A stretch of 37,515 nt of DNA from [Clostridium] symbiosum ATCC 14940 (GTDB lineage Bacteria > Bacillota > Clostridia > Lachnospirales > Lachnospiraceae), in NCBI RefSeq assembly GCF_000466485.1, contig NZ_KE992920.1, positions 1 to 37,515 on the forward strand, in the 5' to 3' direction. Both the position numbers and the translations under genes were made by a program. The notes beneath the pieces were generated by a model that was not told where the DNA came from, did not search any database, and saw only the letters and a list, made by a program, of their open reading frames with translations. Positions 26,701 to 34,565 of the stretch are shown in pieces (position 1 is the stretch's first letter; each line of letters begins with the position of its first letter).

Positions 26701-27267
26701 TCAGATAAACCAGGTCTTCTGATTGGTGGAAGATATAGCCGTAGCCCCGGCTTCAATTGCCCCGATAATATCGGCTTTATCGGCAATCAGCCCTCCCGCA
26801 ATAACGGGACATGAAACGAGCTTCGACACCTTGGTGATAATCTTCGGCATCAGGCCGGGAAGAATCTCCACCACATCGGGCTGTACGGTATGATACTGTT
26901 TCCTGATATTATCGAAGGCCATGGAATCAATGACAAAGAAACGGAACACCGTAATGAGTCCCAGCTCCTTTGCCCGTTTCACGATAGCCATCTTGGTGGA
27001 AATGATTCCGTCAGCCAGCGTCTCCTGCTTAATGTAATCCACCGCCACTTCTTTGCCGGAAAGTCCCGCGATTAAATCAATATGTACCATCGCCAGCTTT
27101 CCTGCGTCTTTTATCTTTTTCACCATCTGGGGGATTCTTATCAAATCCCCGTAAAGTATAAATACAATCTGACTTTCCGACTCAAGACATTTTTCCAGTC
27201 CCTCATCATCTTTGACCGCCGCTATAACCGGACAATCAATTAATATATCATGAAATGCACTCCGCAT
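26701..27267 (-). CDS. glpP: Glycerol-3-phosphate-responsive antiterminator GlpP
   Basis: GlpP is an RNA-binding TIM-barrel-like regulator that, with glycerol-3-phosphate bound, prevents termination in glp leaders. The 188 residues (MRSAFHDILIDCPVIAAVKDDEGL...) match the family along its length, with VHIDLIAGLSGKEVAVDYI, ADGIISTK, RFFVIDSMAFDN, PDVVEILPGLMPKII and PVIAGGLI. The start is ATG 27267, preceded by GGAGGGG; the longer open frame upstream runs through leader and MITE sequence. It is followed by glpK. Likely targets are the terminator-bearing leaders at 37351-37402 and 31490-31548. Confidence 0.96.
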   Translation of the reverse strand: MRSAFHDILIDCPVIAAVKDDEGLEKCLESESQIVFILYGDLIRIPQMVKKIKDAGKLAMVHIDLIAGLSGKEVAVDYIKQETLADGIISTKMAIVKRAKELGLITVFRFFVIDSMAFDNIRKQYHTVQPDVVEILPGLMPKIITKVSKLVSCPVIAGGLIADKADIIGAIEAGATAISSTNQKTWFI

Positions 27268-27382
27268 TATGTCCCCTCCGCTCTCTTTATCTTCCGACTG
27301 CCTGTGTAATTTAAGAAAAGAGCAGTGTGATCGGCAGTGATTCCCACTGTCAATAACCGGCTCCTTTCTCCTGATAATATTC

Positions 27383-27472
27383 ATAACAGTTCAGCCATGA
27401 TGCATTACGCTCGGCGGTTTTTGCCGTTTCTGTGCATCATTTGCTGCAGTTTGCCGAAGGCTGAACTGTAAC
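27383..27472. mobile_element. MITE-like element, copy C (90 bp)
   Basis: Ends ATAACAGTTCAGCC (27383-27396) and GGCTGAACTGTAAC (27459-27472) are inverted repeats, perfect over 11 bp. Flanks TAATATTC (27375-27382) and TAATATTT (27473-27480) are an 8-bp duplication with one mismatch. The core TTTTTGCCGTTTCTGTGCATC is shared with copy B, and the AGTTCAGCCATGATG end is shared with truncated copy D. It lies in the 5' leader of glpP, just downstream of the promoter at 27487-27515. Confidence 0.83.
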
Positions 27473-27486
27473 TAATATTTAATTTC

Positions 27487-27515
27487 ACTCTAGCATATCA
27501 CCATGGCTTTGTCAA
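27487..27515 (-). promoter_or_regulatory. Promoter upstream of glpP-glpK
   Basis: On the minus strand TTGACA (27510-27515), a 17-bp spacer, then TAGAGT (27487-27492). The leader to the glpP start is ~215 nt and contains MITE copy C. Confidence 0.6.
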
Positions 27516-27539
27516 TAAAGACGCCTCTCGGGGCAGAGC

Positions 27540-27568
27540 CTGTGAACGGCAGCAATGGCCGTTCACAG
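27540..27568. repeat. Perfect 11-bp inverted repeat between dctM and glpP
   Basis: CTGTGAACGGC/GCCGTTCACAG with a 7-nt loop. It is 62 nt past the dctM stop and 25 bp upstream of the glpP -35 element. No U tract follows on either strand. It could be a weak terminator or an operator; its TGTGAAC resembles the MITE ends. Confidence 0.5.
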
Positions 27569-27629
27569 ACGGATGCCTGTATAGTACAAAACGTTAATGC
27601 GTCAGCTTCTGTTTCCACTGTTTCTATTC

Positions 27630-28913
27630 TTAATATAACAGGTTCGGAATGAACATCGTCAGTATAGGAACATAGGTAACAATAAGCAGCGCCACAAGCA
27701 GGGCGATGATAAACGGAATACATTCTTTAACAAAGGTCGTCAGTTCACAGCCCGTAATTGAGCAGCAGGTGAACATCATTGAGCCGAACGGCGGCGTCAG
27801 TCCTCCGATCATGATATTCACGATACAGACAAGACCGAAATGAACCAGATCCACGCCCAGTCCCTTCACTACAGGTACAAGCAGAGGCGCCAGGATAATC
27901 AGCGCTGCTCCGCCCTCCAGGAACATGCCCAGAACCAGAAGCAGGACGTTGATAATCATAAGCATCACATACTTATTCTGCGTGATACCCAGAAGCAGCT
28001 CCGTCAGCATCTGGGGAATACGCTCCCAGCTCATATAATAGCCGAATACATTGGCGGCCACGATAATCAGGACAACCGTGCTGGTTCCCTCTATCGTCTC
28101 TCTCAGTACGAGCGGAATATGCGCCGGACGGAGATTCTTATATACAAAAGCGCCGATAACAATACAATATAAAACAGCCACGGCTCCTGCCTCGGACGGT
28201 GTAAACAGACCGATACGCAGTCCCAGAATGATTCCGAACGGGAATAAAAGCGCCCAGATGGAATCAATGGCCTGATGGCCGATTTCCCTGGCCGACGCAC
28301 GCTTCTCACGGCTCGGCGCATAATGTCTTTTCTTGGAAATGATATTTACCGTAATCATCAGGCAGATGGCCATGAAAATACCCGGCATATAACCGGCCAT
28401 GAATATCTTTCCTACTGAAACACCGGCAATCAGCGCATAGACAATCAGGTTGATTCCCGGCGGAATTACCGGCGTAACGGCTGAGGACGCCGCCGTGATC
28501 GCCGCTGAGAAGCCCTTGCTGTAGCCCCTCTTCTCCATCTCCGGCACCAGCATCTTACACTGCATGGCCGCGTCGGCGTTGGCCGAACCGGACACGCCGC
28601 CCATCAGCATACTGAGGAGTACGTTGACCTGGGCAAGCCCTCCCGGAAGATGGCCGGTCAGCACATCGGCAAAACTCATCAGCTTCGTGCTGATTCCGGC
28701 ATAGTTCATAATGGAGCCTGCCATTACGAAGAACGGAATCGCAAGCAGAGGGAATGACTGTGTGCTGGTGATAAACTTCTGCAAAATCAGGTCGGTCGGT
28801 GAGCCGGTATTCAGCACGCCGAAATAGAAAAGTGAAGATGCAAACAGTGCGTATGCAATCGGAATTCCTGAGAAATACAGGAGAAATACGATAATTACCG
28901 GTAAAAATGCCAT
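27630..28913 (-). CDS. dctM: TRAP transporter large permease (DctM)
   Basis: The ~12-segment membrane subunit of a tripartite ATP-independent periplasmic-type transporter, driven by an ion gradient. The 427 residues are typical. Recognisable are the GVSGSANADAAMQCKMLVPEM and PPGINLIVYALIAG stretches of the first half and IIGGLTPPFGSMMFTCCSITG in the second, the elevator-domain signatures. The ATG follows directly on the dctQ stop codon (TAAATG), so the two membrane subunits are coupled. In a Gram-positive cell it works with a lipid-anchored binding protein. Confidence 0.95.
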   Translation of the reverse strand: MAFLPVIIVFLLYFSGIPIAYALFASSLFYFGVLNTGSPTDLILQKFITSTQSFPLLAIPFFVMAGSIMNYAGISTKLMSFADVLTGHLPGGLAQVNVLLSMLMGGVSGSANADAAMQCKMLVPEMEKRGYSKGFSAAITAASSAVTPVIPPGINLIVYALIAGVSVGKIFMAGYMPGIFMAICLMITVNIISKKRHYAPSREKRASAREIGHQAIDSIWALLFPFGIILGLRIGLFTPSEAGAVAVLYCIVIGAFVYKNLRPAHIPLVLRETIEGTSTVVLIIVAANVFGYYMSWERIPQMLTELLLGITQNKYVMLMIINVLLLVLGMFLEGGAALIILAPLLVPVVKGLGVDLVHFGLVCIVNIMIGGLTPPFGSMMFTCCSITGCELTTFVKECIPFIIALLVALLIVTYVPILTMFIPNLLY

Positions 28914-29414
28914 TTACTCTTCCCCCTTTCCAAAAGTGCCTGTTTTCACAATCCGCTTTATATCATTTGCCATATGGCCGACGGAATAAATCGTAGTCAG
29001 ACAGAAACCGACAATCAGCGCGGAGCTGACCCATGCGGATGATACCCCAAGTACCGCCGTCGGTTTTATATAAGACAGGCGCACAAATACTACGCTCAGA
29101 TAAAAAAGATATCCGTTGGTGAACAATAGAATCAGATCAACCAATATCCTTACAATATTCCTCATTGTATTCGGTAGCTTATTGACAAGAATGTCAACTC
29201 CAATGTGCATTCCCCTTCTATAGCCCGCTGCCGCTCCCAGGAAAACACACCAAACAAAACAGCTTGTAGTAACTTCTTCGGTCCAGTAAAGACCGGTTCT
29301 CATGAAATAACGCAAAAATACATTTACAAGGACGAGACTTGTTGTGATTACAATAAAGATGGAGGCCAATATCTCTTCAAAGTGTCCAAGTATAAACTTC
29401 ACGGTTTTATTCAT
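28914..29414 (-). CDS. dctQ: TRAP transporter small permease (DctQ)
   Basis: A four-helix membrane subunit of 166 residues that scaffolds DctM. Hydrophobic segments lie at about 15-35, 48-65, 88-108 and 128-148. The block RTGLYWTEEVTTSCFVWCVFLGAAAG followed by RRGMHIGVDIL is the family signature. GAGG lies about 9 nt before ATG 29414. It is separated from the binding-protein gene by a terminator-like hairpin (29486-29513) and abuts dctM. Confidence 0.93.
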   Translation of the reverse strand: MNKTVKFILGHFEEILASIFIVITTSLVLVNVFLRYFMRTGLYWTEEVTTSCFVWCVFLGAAAGYRRGMHIGVDILVNKLPNTMRNIVRILVDLILLFTNGYLFYLSVVFVRLSYIKPTAVLGVSSAWVSSALIVGFCLTTIYSVGHMANDIKRIVKTGTFGKGEE

Positions 29415-29451
29415 ACCATTCTTCCTCTCTGATCAGGAACACGCGTCACCT

Positions 29452-29468
29452 CCCGCGCCGTACGCGGG
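29452..29468 (-). other. GC-rich dyad between dctP and dctQ
   Basis: CCCGCG (29452-29457) and CGCGGG (29463-29468) form a 6-bp stem just past the terminator hairpin. It may shield the 5' end of a dctQM transcript. Confidence 0.3.
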
Positions 29469-29485
29469 CTCCTGTAGGACACGAT

Positions 29486-29513
29486 AAAAAGGGGAGGGGC
29501 AAAGCTCCTCCCC
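29486..29513 (-). terminator. Intrinsic terminator between dctP and dctQ
   Basis: On the minus strand GGGGAGG (29507-29513) pairs with CCTCCCC (29491-29497), followed by five U (29486-29490). It follows the dctP stop by ~12 nt. Partial read-through would give more binding protein than permease, a common arrangement. Confidence 0.75.
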
Positions 29514-29525
29514 CGCGAGGTTCCA

Positions 29526-30599
29526 TTATTTTGGCATATTAGCAATTGCTTCTTTGAATTTGTCGTAGAGACCCGGTGTAACGTCTTTCATATTGTCGTA
29601 GATTGGCGCAACTAATTCTGCAAATGCTGCGTTGTCTACGTCATTGAAGGAGATTCCCATCTCTGTTTCCAGCTTCTGCTTTGTAGCCTCTTCGCCTTCG
29701 GAGATGTTCTTAACCATTGTCTCTGCGCCTTTTGTAAACTCTTCCTGCATGATTGTTCTGTACTCTTCCGGAATCTTGTTCCATACGTCTACGCTGATGT
29801 AAGCGCCGCAAACGCCTAAGAGATGTTTTGTCATAGCCATGTTCTTTGCCACTTCCGCACTGCCGTTTGTCGCATATGCGTCGATTGTTCCTTCCAGACC
29901 ATCTACAACGCCCTGCTGAACTGCTGAAATTGTCTCAGAGAAAGCGAGTGGTGTGGCTGTAGCGCCCATATGGTTTAATGTATCAACATATAACTGGCTG
30001 CCTGGTGTACGGATCTTCATTCCCTTTAAGTCTTCCGGCTTTGTGATAACCTTGTTTGTCATGAGGCTCCTGAAACCGAAGATGTAATCGAGGGAAAGAA
30101 TCTTGATTCCTTTTTCCTCGGCTCTCTTGAACATATCCTGTACTTCCGGTGTTTCGAGAAGATACTCATATTCATCGTAGGAATTAACTAACATCGGGCC
30201 TGCCAGGATATTGAAATCCGGAACATAGTCGCCCAGGTAAGACGGATCTTCTACGGAAATGAAATCTGCACCGCGGACTACCTGCTCTACACCGTCTTTA
30301 TAGGTTGCAAGCTGTCCCTGCGGATATGTCTGAATCTCGATGGCGCCGTTTGTTCTTTCAAGAATGTTTGCTGCGATGGAATCCATCGTCTTTGTAAGCT
30401 GCTCTTCCGGAGCAAATACATGGCTCAGCTTTAACACCAGATGATAATCATCAGCCGGAGCCGCTGCCTCCTGGCTTCCCTCCGCTTGCCCTTCTGCCTT
30501 TGGAGCCTGTGTCTCGGCCGGTTTGCTGCTGCATCCCGCCATGGATACGCAGAGCGCGGTTGCTAATGCAAGACTCAGTACCTTCTTCATTTTTCTCAT
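29526..30599 (-). CDS. dctP: TRAP transporter substrate-binding lipoprotein (DctP)
   Basis: The 357-residue solute receptor starts MRKMKKVLSLALATALCVSMAGC. Lipobox SMAG^C makes Cys23 the lipid anchor, then a Gln/Glu/Ala-rich spacer to about residue 50. Family signatures: LKLSHVFAPEEQL at the start of the domain, KGMKIRTPGSQLYVDTLNHMGATATPLAFSE with the Arg that usually contacts the ligand carboxylate, and QQGVVDGLEGTI. The start is ATG 30599 (AAAGGAGG upstream); a longer frame lacks a site. Gene neighbours (GDPD before, GlpP and GlpK after) suggest a glycerol-phosphate-type or polar-headgroup ligand. That is inference; known TRAP ligands are mostly organic acids. Confidence 0.94.
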   Translation of the reverse strand: MRKMKKVLSLALATALCVSMAGCSSKPAETQAPKAEGQAEGSQEAAAPADDYHLVLKLSHVFAPEEQLTKTMDSIAANILERTNGAIEIQTYPQGQLATYKDGVEQVVRGADFISVEDPSYLGDYVPDFNILAGPMLVNSYDEYEYLLETPEVQDMFKRAEEKGIKILSLDYIFGFRSLMTNKVITKPEDLKGMKIRTPGSQLYVDTLNHMGATATPLAFSETISAVQQGVVDGLEGTIDAYATNGSAEVAKNMAMTKHLLGVCGAYISVDVWNKIPEEYRTIMQEEFTKGAETMVKNISEGEEATKQKLETEMGISFNDVDNAAFAELVAPIYDNMKDVTPGLYDKFKEAIANMPK

Positions 30600-30658
30600 T
30601 ATTTTTCCTCCTTTTATCTTAAGGGTTTTCCCCCCAAGTCTCATTCAAACTGCCTGAA

Positions 30659-31393
30659 TCATTCCGTTTCTTTTCTGATTCGTGTCACACGGTCGGGATA
30701 ATTGCCTATGATGGAGTCCACCCCTCTGGCAATCATGGTCCGGATGTCTTCTTCTTCATTAACGGTCCATGTGTTAATTTTGATGCCCTGGCTCTTTACT
30801 TCGGCCACCACCTCTTTAGTCATATTATAGAAAATCGGATGGAGACATTCAGCCCCTGCATACTTCGTATAGCGTCCGGCGTCAATCATCCAGGTCTCCG
30901 TCAGAAGCCCGCATTCCATATCGGGACAGAGTTCTTTCATTCTCCTGATGCTGAAATGGTTAAAGGAAGAGATGATGATTTTCTCCTTCAGTCCGAATTC
31001 TTCAATCAGGTCATACACCTTTTTCTCGATTCCCGGATACTCAAAAATTCCTGTCTTCAGTTCAATATTGGTGATAATATGCGTATCTTTTACCAGTTCA
31101 AAATATTCCCTGAGTGTGGGAACATGCTGTGAATCGCACTGGCCGGCAAATTTGAAGGACACGTCAAACTTCTTCAGCTCTTCATATGTATAATCCCTCA
31201 CAAAGCCGGTTCCGTTCACGCAGGTACGGTCCAGCTTCTCATCATGGATAATCACCACTTCCCCATCCTTTGTCAGATGGACATCCATCTCAATACCGTC
31301 GCAGCCCTCTGTCTGCACAGCTTTCTCAAAAGCCAGCATCGTGTTCTCGGGATACATCCCGCTGAACCCTCTGTGGGCAAAATTCTTTACCAT
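30659..31393 (-). CDS. Glycerophosphodiester phosphodiesterase (GDPD, UgpQ-like)
   Basis: This enzyme hydrolyses deacylated phospholipids (for example glycerophosphocholine or glycerophosphoglycerol) to sn-glycerol-3-phosphate and an alcohol. The 244 residues have no signal peptide, so it acts in the cytosol. Catalytic and metal motifs: HRG at 7-9, PENT at 15-18, GIEMDVHLTKDG with the metal-binding Glu/Asp, VIIHDEKLDRTC with the second catalytic His, and IELK near 103. The end GVDSIIGNYPDRV is typical. GGAGGG precedes ATG 31393. First gene of the GDPD-TRAP operon, behind a leader with a terminator. Confidence 0.95.
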   Translation of the reverse strand: MVKNFAHRGFSGMYPENTMLAFEKAVQTEGCDGIEMDVHLTKDGEVVIIHDEKLDRTCVNGTGFVRDYTYEELKKFDVSFKFAGQCDSQHVPTLREYFELVKDTHIITNIELKTGIFEYPGIEKKVYDLIEEFGLKEKIIISSFNHFSIRRMKELCPDMECGLLTETWMIDAGRYTKYAGAECLHPIFYNMTKEVVAEVKSQGIKINTWTVNEEEDIRTMIARGVDSIIGNYPDRVTRIRKETE

Positions 31394-31489
31394 GGTACCC
31401 TCCCTCAGCTTGCGCCTGTATGTATTTTCCTGTCTCTTCCGATACCCTATAAAGCCCCGGCATCCCTCCGGGCAGACTTACCGGCAAAG

Positions 31490-31548
31490 AAAAAAGCGGT
31501 TCGACCAAAGCAGCTCACTTTTGTGAACTGTTTCTAGTTTGCGCCGCT
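31490..31548 (-). terminator. Leader terminator/attenuator before the GDPD operon
   Basis: On the minus strand AGCGG (31544-31548) pairs with CCGCT (31495-31499), followed by six U and CUUU. An inner hairpin CAGTTCAC/GTGAGCTG (31523-31530 with 31511-31518; 8 pairs, one G-U, AAAA loop) extends it. It lies between a promoter and the first gene, the layout of GlpP-controlled leaders. Confidence 0.6.
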
Positions 31549-31582
31549 CTCCAACTCTCTGCTCTTTATTTATCTATCGAAA

Positions 31583-31611
31583 TTTATAGTGTAATCTTAA
31601 CACTATTTCAA
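31583..31611 (-). promoter_or_regulatory. Promoter of the GDPD-TRAP operon
   Basis: On the minus strand TTGAAA (31606-31611), 17-bp spacer, TATAAA (31583-31588). The transcript would start near 31576 and meet the leader terminator at 31490-31548 before the GDPD gene. The rest of the gap 31612-31700 is AT-rich with nothing else recognised. Confidence 0.6.
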
Positions 31612-31700
31612 CAAATAATCAAGCATTTTTGTCGTTATTACCAATGTTTTTTCCATTTAATTGTCTTTTTCTGTATATATTGACAAAAAATTAACCAATT

Positions 31701-33305
31701 CTATTTATTCTTCTTATTCTGTTTTTTCTTCTTTTTGCGTTTTACCGGCTTGACTTCTTTTTCTATATCATAATCATCCCGTTCATCCACGCCTTCGCTG
31801 TATTCCCTCAATTCCTCCAGCACACTGTCCGCCAAATCGTCGTGATCCCCGGATTCTTCGCATTCCTCGGTATCTTCCTCATCCGACAGGCATTCACAGT
31901 CGTCGGCTTCATCGCACTCTTCGCCGCTTTCTTCACCGCATTCGGAATCCGGAATCTCCGGCACAAGCTCTCCATGCTCTGCCTCTTCCCCTTCCTCCTT
32001 CTCCTCAATAACACTGTCAAGCCCTGTAATCACGTCAATTTTTTCACACATGCTGCTTCTATCTGAAGCCGCGCATTGAGGCTCCGTATCCTCTTTGTCA
32101 CGGGTCTTCTTGAAGGCAATGCTGCCCGATAAGAACAGGGCCGCTTTGGCGCTGATCGGGCCCACCATCTCATAGAGAACCGAGGAGGACAGAATAATGG
32201 TGAGCATCAGATTTCCCGTCTCCGGCGGCAGGAGCCTCTGTCCCAGAAACGCCAGACCGATTGCGACGCCGGCCTGAGGGATCAGGGCAAGCCCCATATA
32301 CTTCCTGATTTCCCTGCTGGTGCCCATAGCCAGACAGCTGAAATAAGTGCCCAGATATTTCCCCGCAATACGGATCAGGAAATAAGCGACTCCTATGACT
32401 CCGACTGTCCCCAGGGCGTTCACATTCAGGTTCATGCCGGAAACAATGAAAAATATGGACATGACCGGAGGCGTGAAGTTATTGATCTGGCGGAACAGCT
32501 TCTTATCCCTGGTCAGATTGATATAAGCCGCGCCGAACACCATACAGGATAACAGCGGAGAGATATCGGCAGCCGCACAGATACCGGAAAGTCCCAAAAG
32601 CATTGCGATAGCAAGGATGAGACGGTTATCCCTGCTTCTGGCCGGAATCAGCAGGCGGCTCAGAAAATAACCGCAGAAAAATCCCAGGCAGATGGCGAAC
32701 AGGTTCAGCATAATGGGTATCAGAATATCGTTGACCGTAAGCGCTCCCGATGCCCTTCCGTTGGCAATGGCTGCCACGATACTGAAGGCGAGAAGACAGA
32801 CAACATCGTCAAGGGCCACTATCTGAAGCAGCGTGTTGACGAACTCTCCTTTGGCCTTATACTGGTTGATCGTCATCATCGTGCTGGCCGGAGCCGTTGC
32901 CGTGGCGATTGCGCCGAGAATCAGGGCGAAATCCCAGTCCAGACGAAATATAAACTTTAAAATAACCGTCACCAGCACGCCCGCCGTCAGGGCCTCGCTG
33001 ATTGTTATCACGATTATTTTTTTGCCGGTTCTCATCAGCACTTCTTTTTTAAAGAATTTCCCGACCCCAAAGGCGATAAAGGCCAGGGCCAAATCACTGA
33101 CAAACCCCATTGAATCAATCATATGCTGCGGAATAAAATTAAGGCTGCAGGGACCGATCAGGATTCCCGCCAATATGTAACCGCTCACTTTGGGAAGATT
33201 CAGGGTATTGGTCAGCCTCGTCATAATGAATCCGGCAAATAATATGATCGAAAGTACAAGGAGCGCTTCCGTCTCCTGGTTTAACTGACTTAAAAATTCC
33301 TGCAT
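31701..33305 (-). CDS. CPA2-family cation:proton antiporter
   Basis: The 534 residues comprise about 12-13 membrane segments (to about residue 395) of the Na+/H+ exchanger type, with the KVSGYILAGILIGP start, DLALAFIAFGVG, and the core DDVVCLLAFSIVAAI pair of acidic residues used for ion exchange. No TrkA-N/RCK domain follows. Instead the C-terminal ~140 residues are an acidic low-complexity tail (runs such as EDTEECEESGDHDD) that ends in a Lys-rich stretch (KRKKKKKQNKKNK). Start ATG 33305 has a G-rich site. It is 37 bp after the HAD gene and so probably the last gene of the glp-type operon. Ion and direction are unknown. Confidence 0.88.
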   Translation of the reverse strand: MQEFLSQLNQETEALLVLSIILFAGFIMTRLTNTLNLPKVSGYILAGILIGPCSLNFIPQHMIDSMGFVSDLALAFIAFGVGKFFKKEVLMRTGKKIIVITISEALTAGVLVTVILKFIFRLDWDFALILGAIATATAPASTMMTINQYKAKGEFVNTLLQIVALDDVVCLLAFSIVAAIANGRASGALTVNDILIPIMLNLFAICLGFFCGYFLSRLLIPARSRDNRLILAIAMLLGLSGICAAADISPLLSCMVFGAAYINLTRDKKLFRQINNFTPPVMSIFFIVSGMNLNVNALGTVGVIGVAYFLIRIAGKYLGTYFSCLAMGTSREIRKYMGLALIPQAGVAIGLAFLGQRLLPPETGNLMLTIILSSSVLYEMVGPISAKAALFLSGSIAFKKTRDKEDTEPQCAASDRSSMCEKIDVITGLDSVIEEKEEGEEAEHGELVPEIPDSECGEESGEECDEADDCECLSDEEDTEECEESGDHDDLADSVLEELREYSEGVDERDDYDIEKEVKPVKRKKKKKQNKKNK

Positions 33306-33342
33306 GTTAAGTCCCCCCTGCCAATTATTAATTTATGAAGAC

Positions 33343-34158
33343 TTACAGATAGCCTTTCATTTCCCCCAGCGATTCAAAAACCGCATCCGGCTTCACGGAA
33401 GATTTCTCCACATCCTCCGCTTTCGTCTCACCGGTCAGCACCAGAAAACCTTTCGCACCGTTATTGACACCGGTTGCCACATCCGTATAGATACGATCTC
33501 CGACAAAAGCCACCGCCTCTTTCTCTGTTCCCGTATGCTCCAGCACCATATCCACCGTTTCCTTAAACGGTTTCCCCAGATATTTTGGCTGTACTCCGGT
33601 CGACAGCGCTATCGCGGCGCACATGGCTCCGCAGTCCGGTATGAAACCGCCCTCCACAGGACAGTTGATATCCAGATGAGTAGCCAGAAATACCGCTCCG
33701 TTCCTGATAAAGGTGCAGGCCCGTTCCAGCTTTTCATAGGTCAGCTCCGTGTCAAATCCAATCACCACCACATCGGGCTGCTCCTCCCGTGCCGCTTCCC
33801 CGTCTGTGGGCAACAGCCGGATCCCGGCCTGCCTAAAACTTGCCTCCAGCGCCTTTGTTCCCATCAGATATACTGTTTTTCCGCCGTAGCATTCCTTCAG
33901 ATAACGGATTGTTACATCCCCTGATGTGACAATCTGATCTCTGGAAATGCGGCAATCCATTTTTTCCAGTTTTCTGATATAGTCCTCCGGTGATTTGGAA
34001 GAATTATTCGTGAAAAACAGAAACTTCTTTCCTGCCGCTTCCACCGCATGAATAAATTCCAAAGCGCCGTCCAGCCTCCTGTCCCCCAGATAGAACGTTC
34101 CGTCCATATCAAGTACAAACAGGCTGATTTCTTTCAGTATTTCTCTTCCGCCGGTCAT
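33343..34158 (-). CDS. HAD-IIA family phosphatase (NagD/glycerol-phosphatase-like)
   Basis: The 271 residues contain motif I DMDGTFYLGD (nucleophile and acid Asp about 17 and 19), motif II FTNNSSK, the C2a cap domain (about 85-190), and motifs III/IV in GKPFKETVDMVLE and VGDRIYTDVATGVNNGAKGFLVLTGET. HAD-IIA members act on p-nitrophenyl phosphate, glycolate-P, glycerol-P or UMP. Location behind GlpA-like genes makes a glycerol- or glyceraldehyde-phosphate overflow substrate plausible, but sequence alone does not decide. 44 bp after the DUF1667 gene, 37 bp before the antiporter gene. Confidence 0.9.
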   Translation of the reverse strand: MTGGREILKEISLFVLDMDGTFYLGDRRLDGALEFIHAVEAAGKKFLFFTNNSSKSPEDYIRKLEKMDCRISRDQIVTSGDVTIRYLKECYGGKTVYLMGTKALEASFRQAGIRLLPTDGEAAREEQPDVVVIGFDTELTYEKLERACTFIRNGAVFLATHLDINCPVEGGFIPDCGAMCAAIALSTGVQPKYLGKPFKETVDMVLEHTGTEKEAVAFVGDRIYTDVATGVNNGAKGFLVLTGETKAEDVEKSSVKPDAVFESLGEMKGYL

Positions 34159-34202
34159 ATCCGCCCTCCTGTCTCTTTTTCCGTCATTTACTTTTCGCCG
34201 TT

Positions 34203-34565
34203 TTATACGGCTTCTACCGTCTTTGTTGCAATAATGGAAACGCCGGTTCCCGCACAGTCACGGATAATGACGTCCCCCATATGGACAGGCGCCTTCATTC
34301 TGACTGCCCGGATCTCTTTCATGATGTCAAATATCTTTCCCTTTGGGATATCTTTTTCTGTTTTAACGGATGCCCTTGTCAGTGTCCCATCCTCCACAAT
34401 AACACTGGAGGTCACAATTCTTGTCGGGTTGGTCACCTCTTTTTTGGCGTAAGCCTCACCTTTAGCGCATGTATTTCCTGTCACGGTAATATTGTCTCCG
34501 TCTGTCGTAACGCTCACCGGACAGCCCAAAGGACAGCCGATACAGATCAGATCTCTCTTTTCCAT
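34203..34565 (-). CDS. DUF1667 protein, cysteine-rich partner of the GlpA-like oxidoreductases
   Basis: The 120 residues start MEKRDLICIGCPLGCPVSV. Four cysteines (CIGCPLGC near 8-15 and C33 in GNTCAKGEAYA) suggest a small iron-sulfur or zinc domain. The A of its ATG is the last base of the upstream TGA, and GGAGG lies 7 nt before. DUF1667 proteins occur with two FAD oxidoreductases and GlpP/GlpK (for example around TM1430-TM1436 in Thermotoga maritima), hence a proposed electron-transfer role in anaerobic glycerol-3-phosphate oxidation. That role is inferred. Confidence 0.9.
   Translation of the reverse strand: MEKRDLICIGCPLGCPVSVTTDGDNITVTGNTCAKGEAYAKKEVTNPTRIVTSSVIVEDGTLTRASVKTEKDIPKGKIFDIMKEIRAVRMKAPVHMGDVIIRDCAGTGVSIIATKTVEAV

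Noticed and set aside
27268-27384. 39-residue N-terminal extension of GlpP
   Set aside because: It crosses leader sequence up to the MITE edge and has no ribosome site; ATG 27267 has GGAGGGG and matches the family start.
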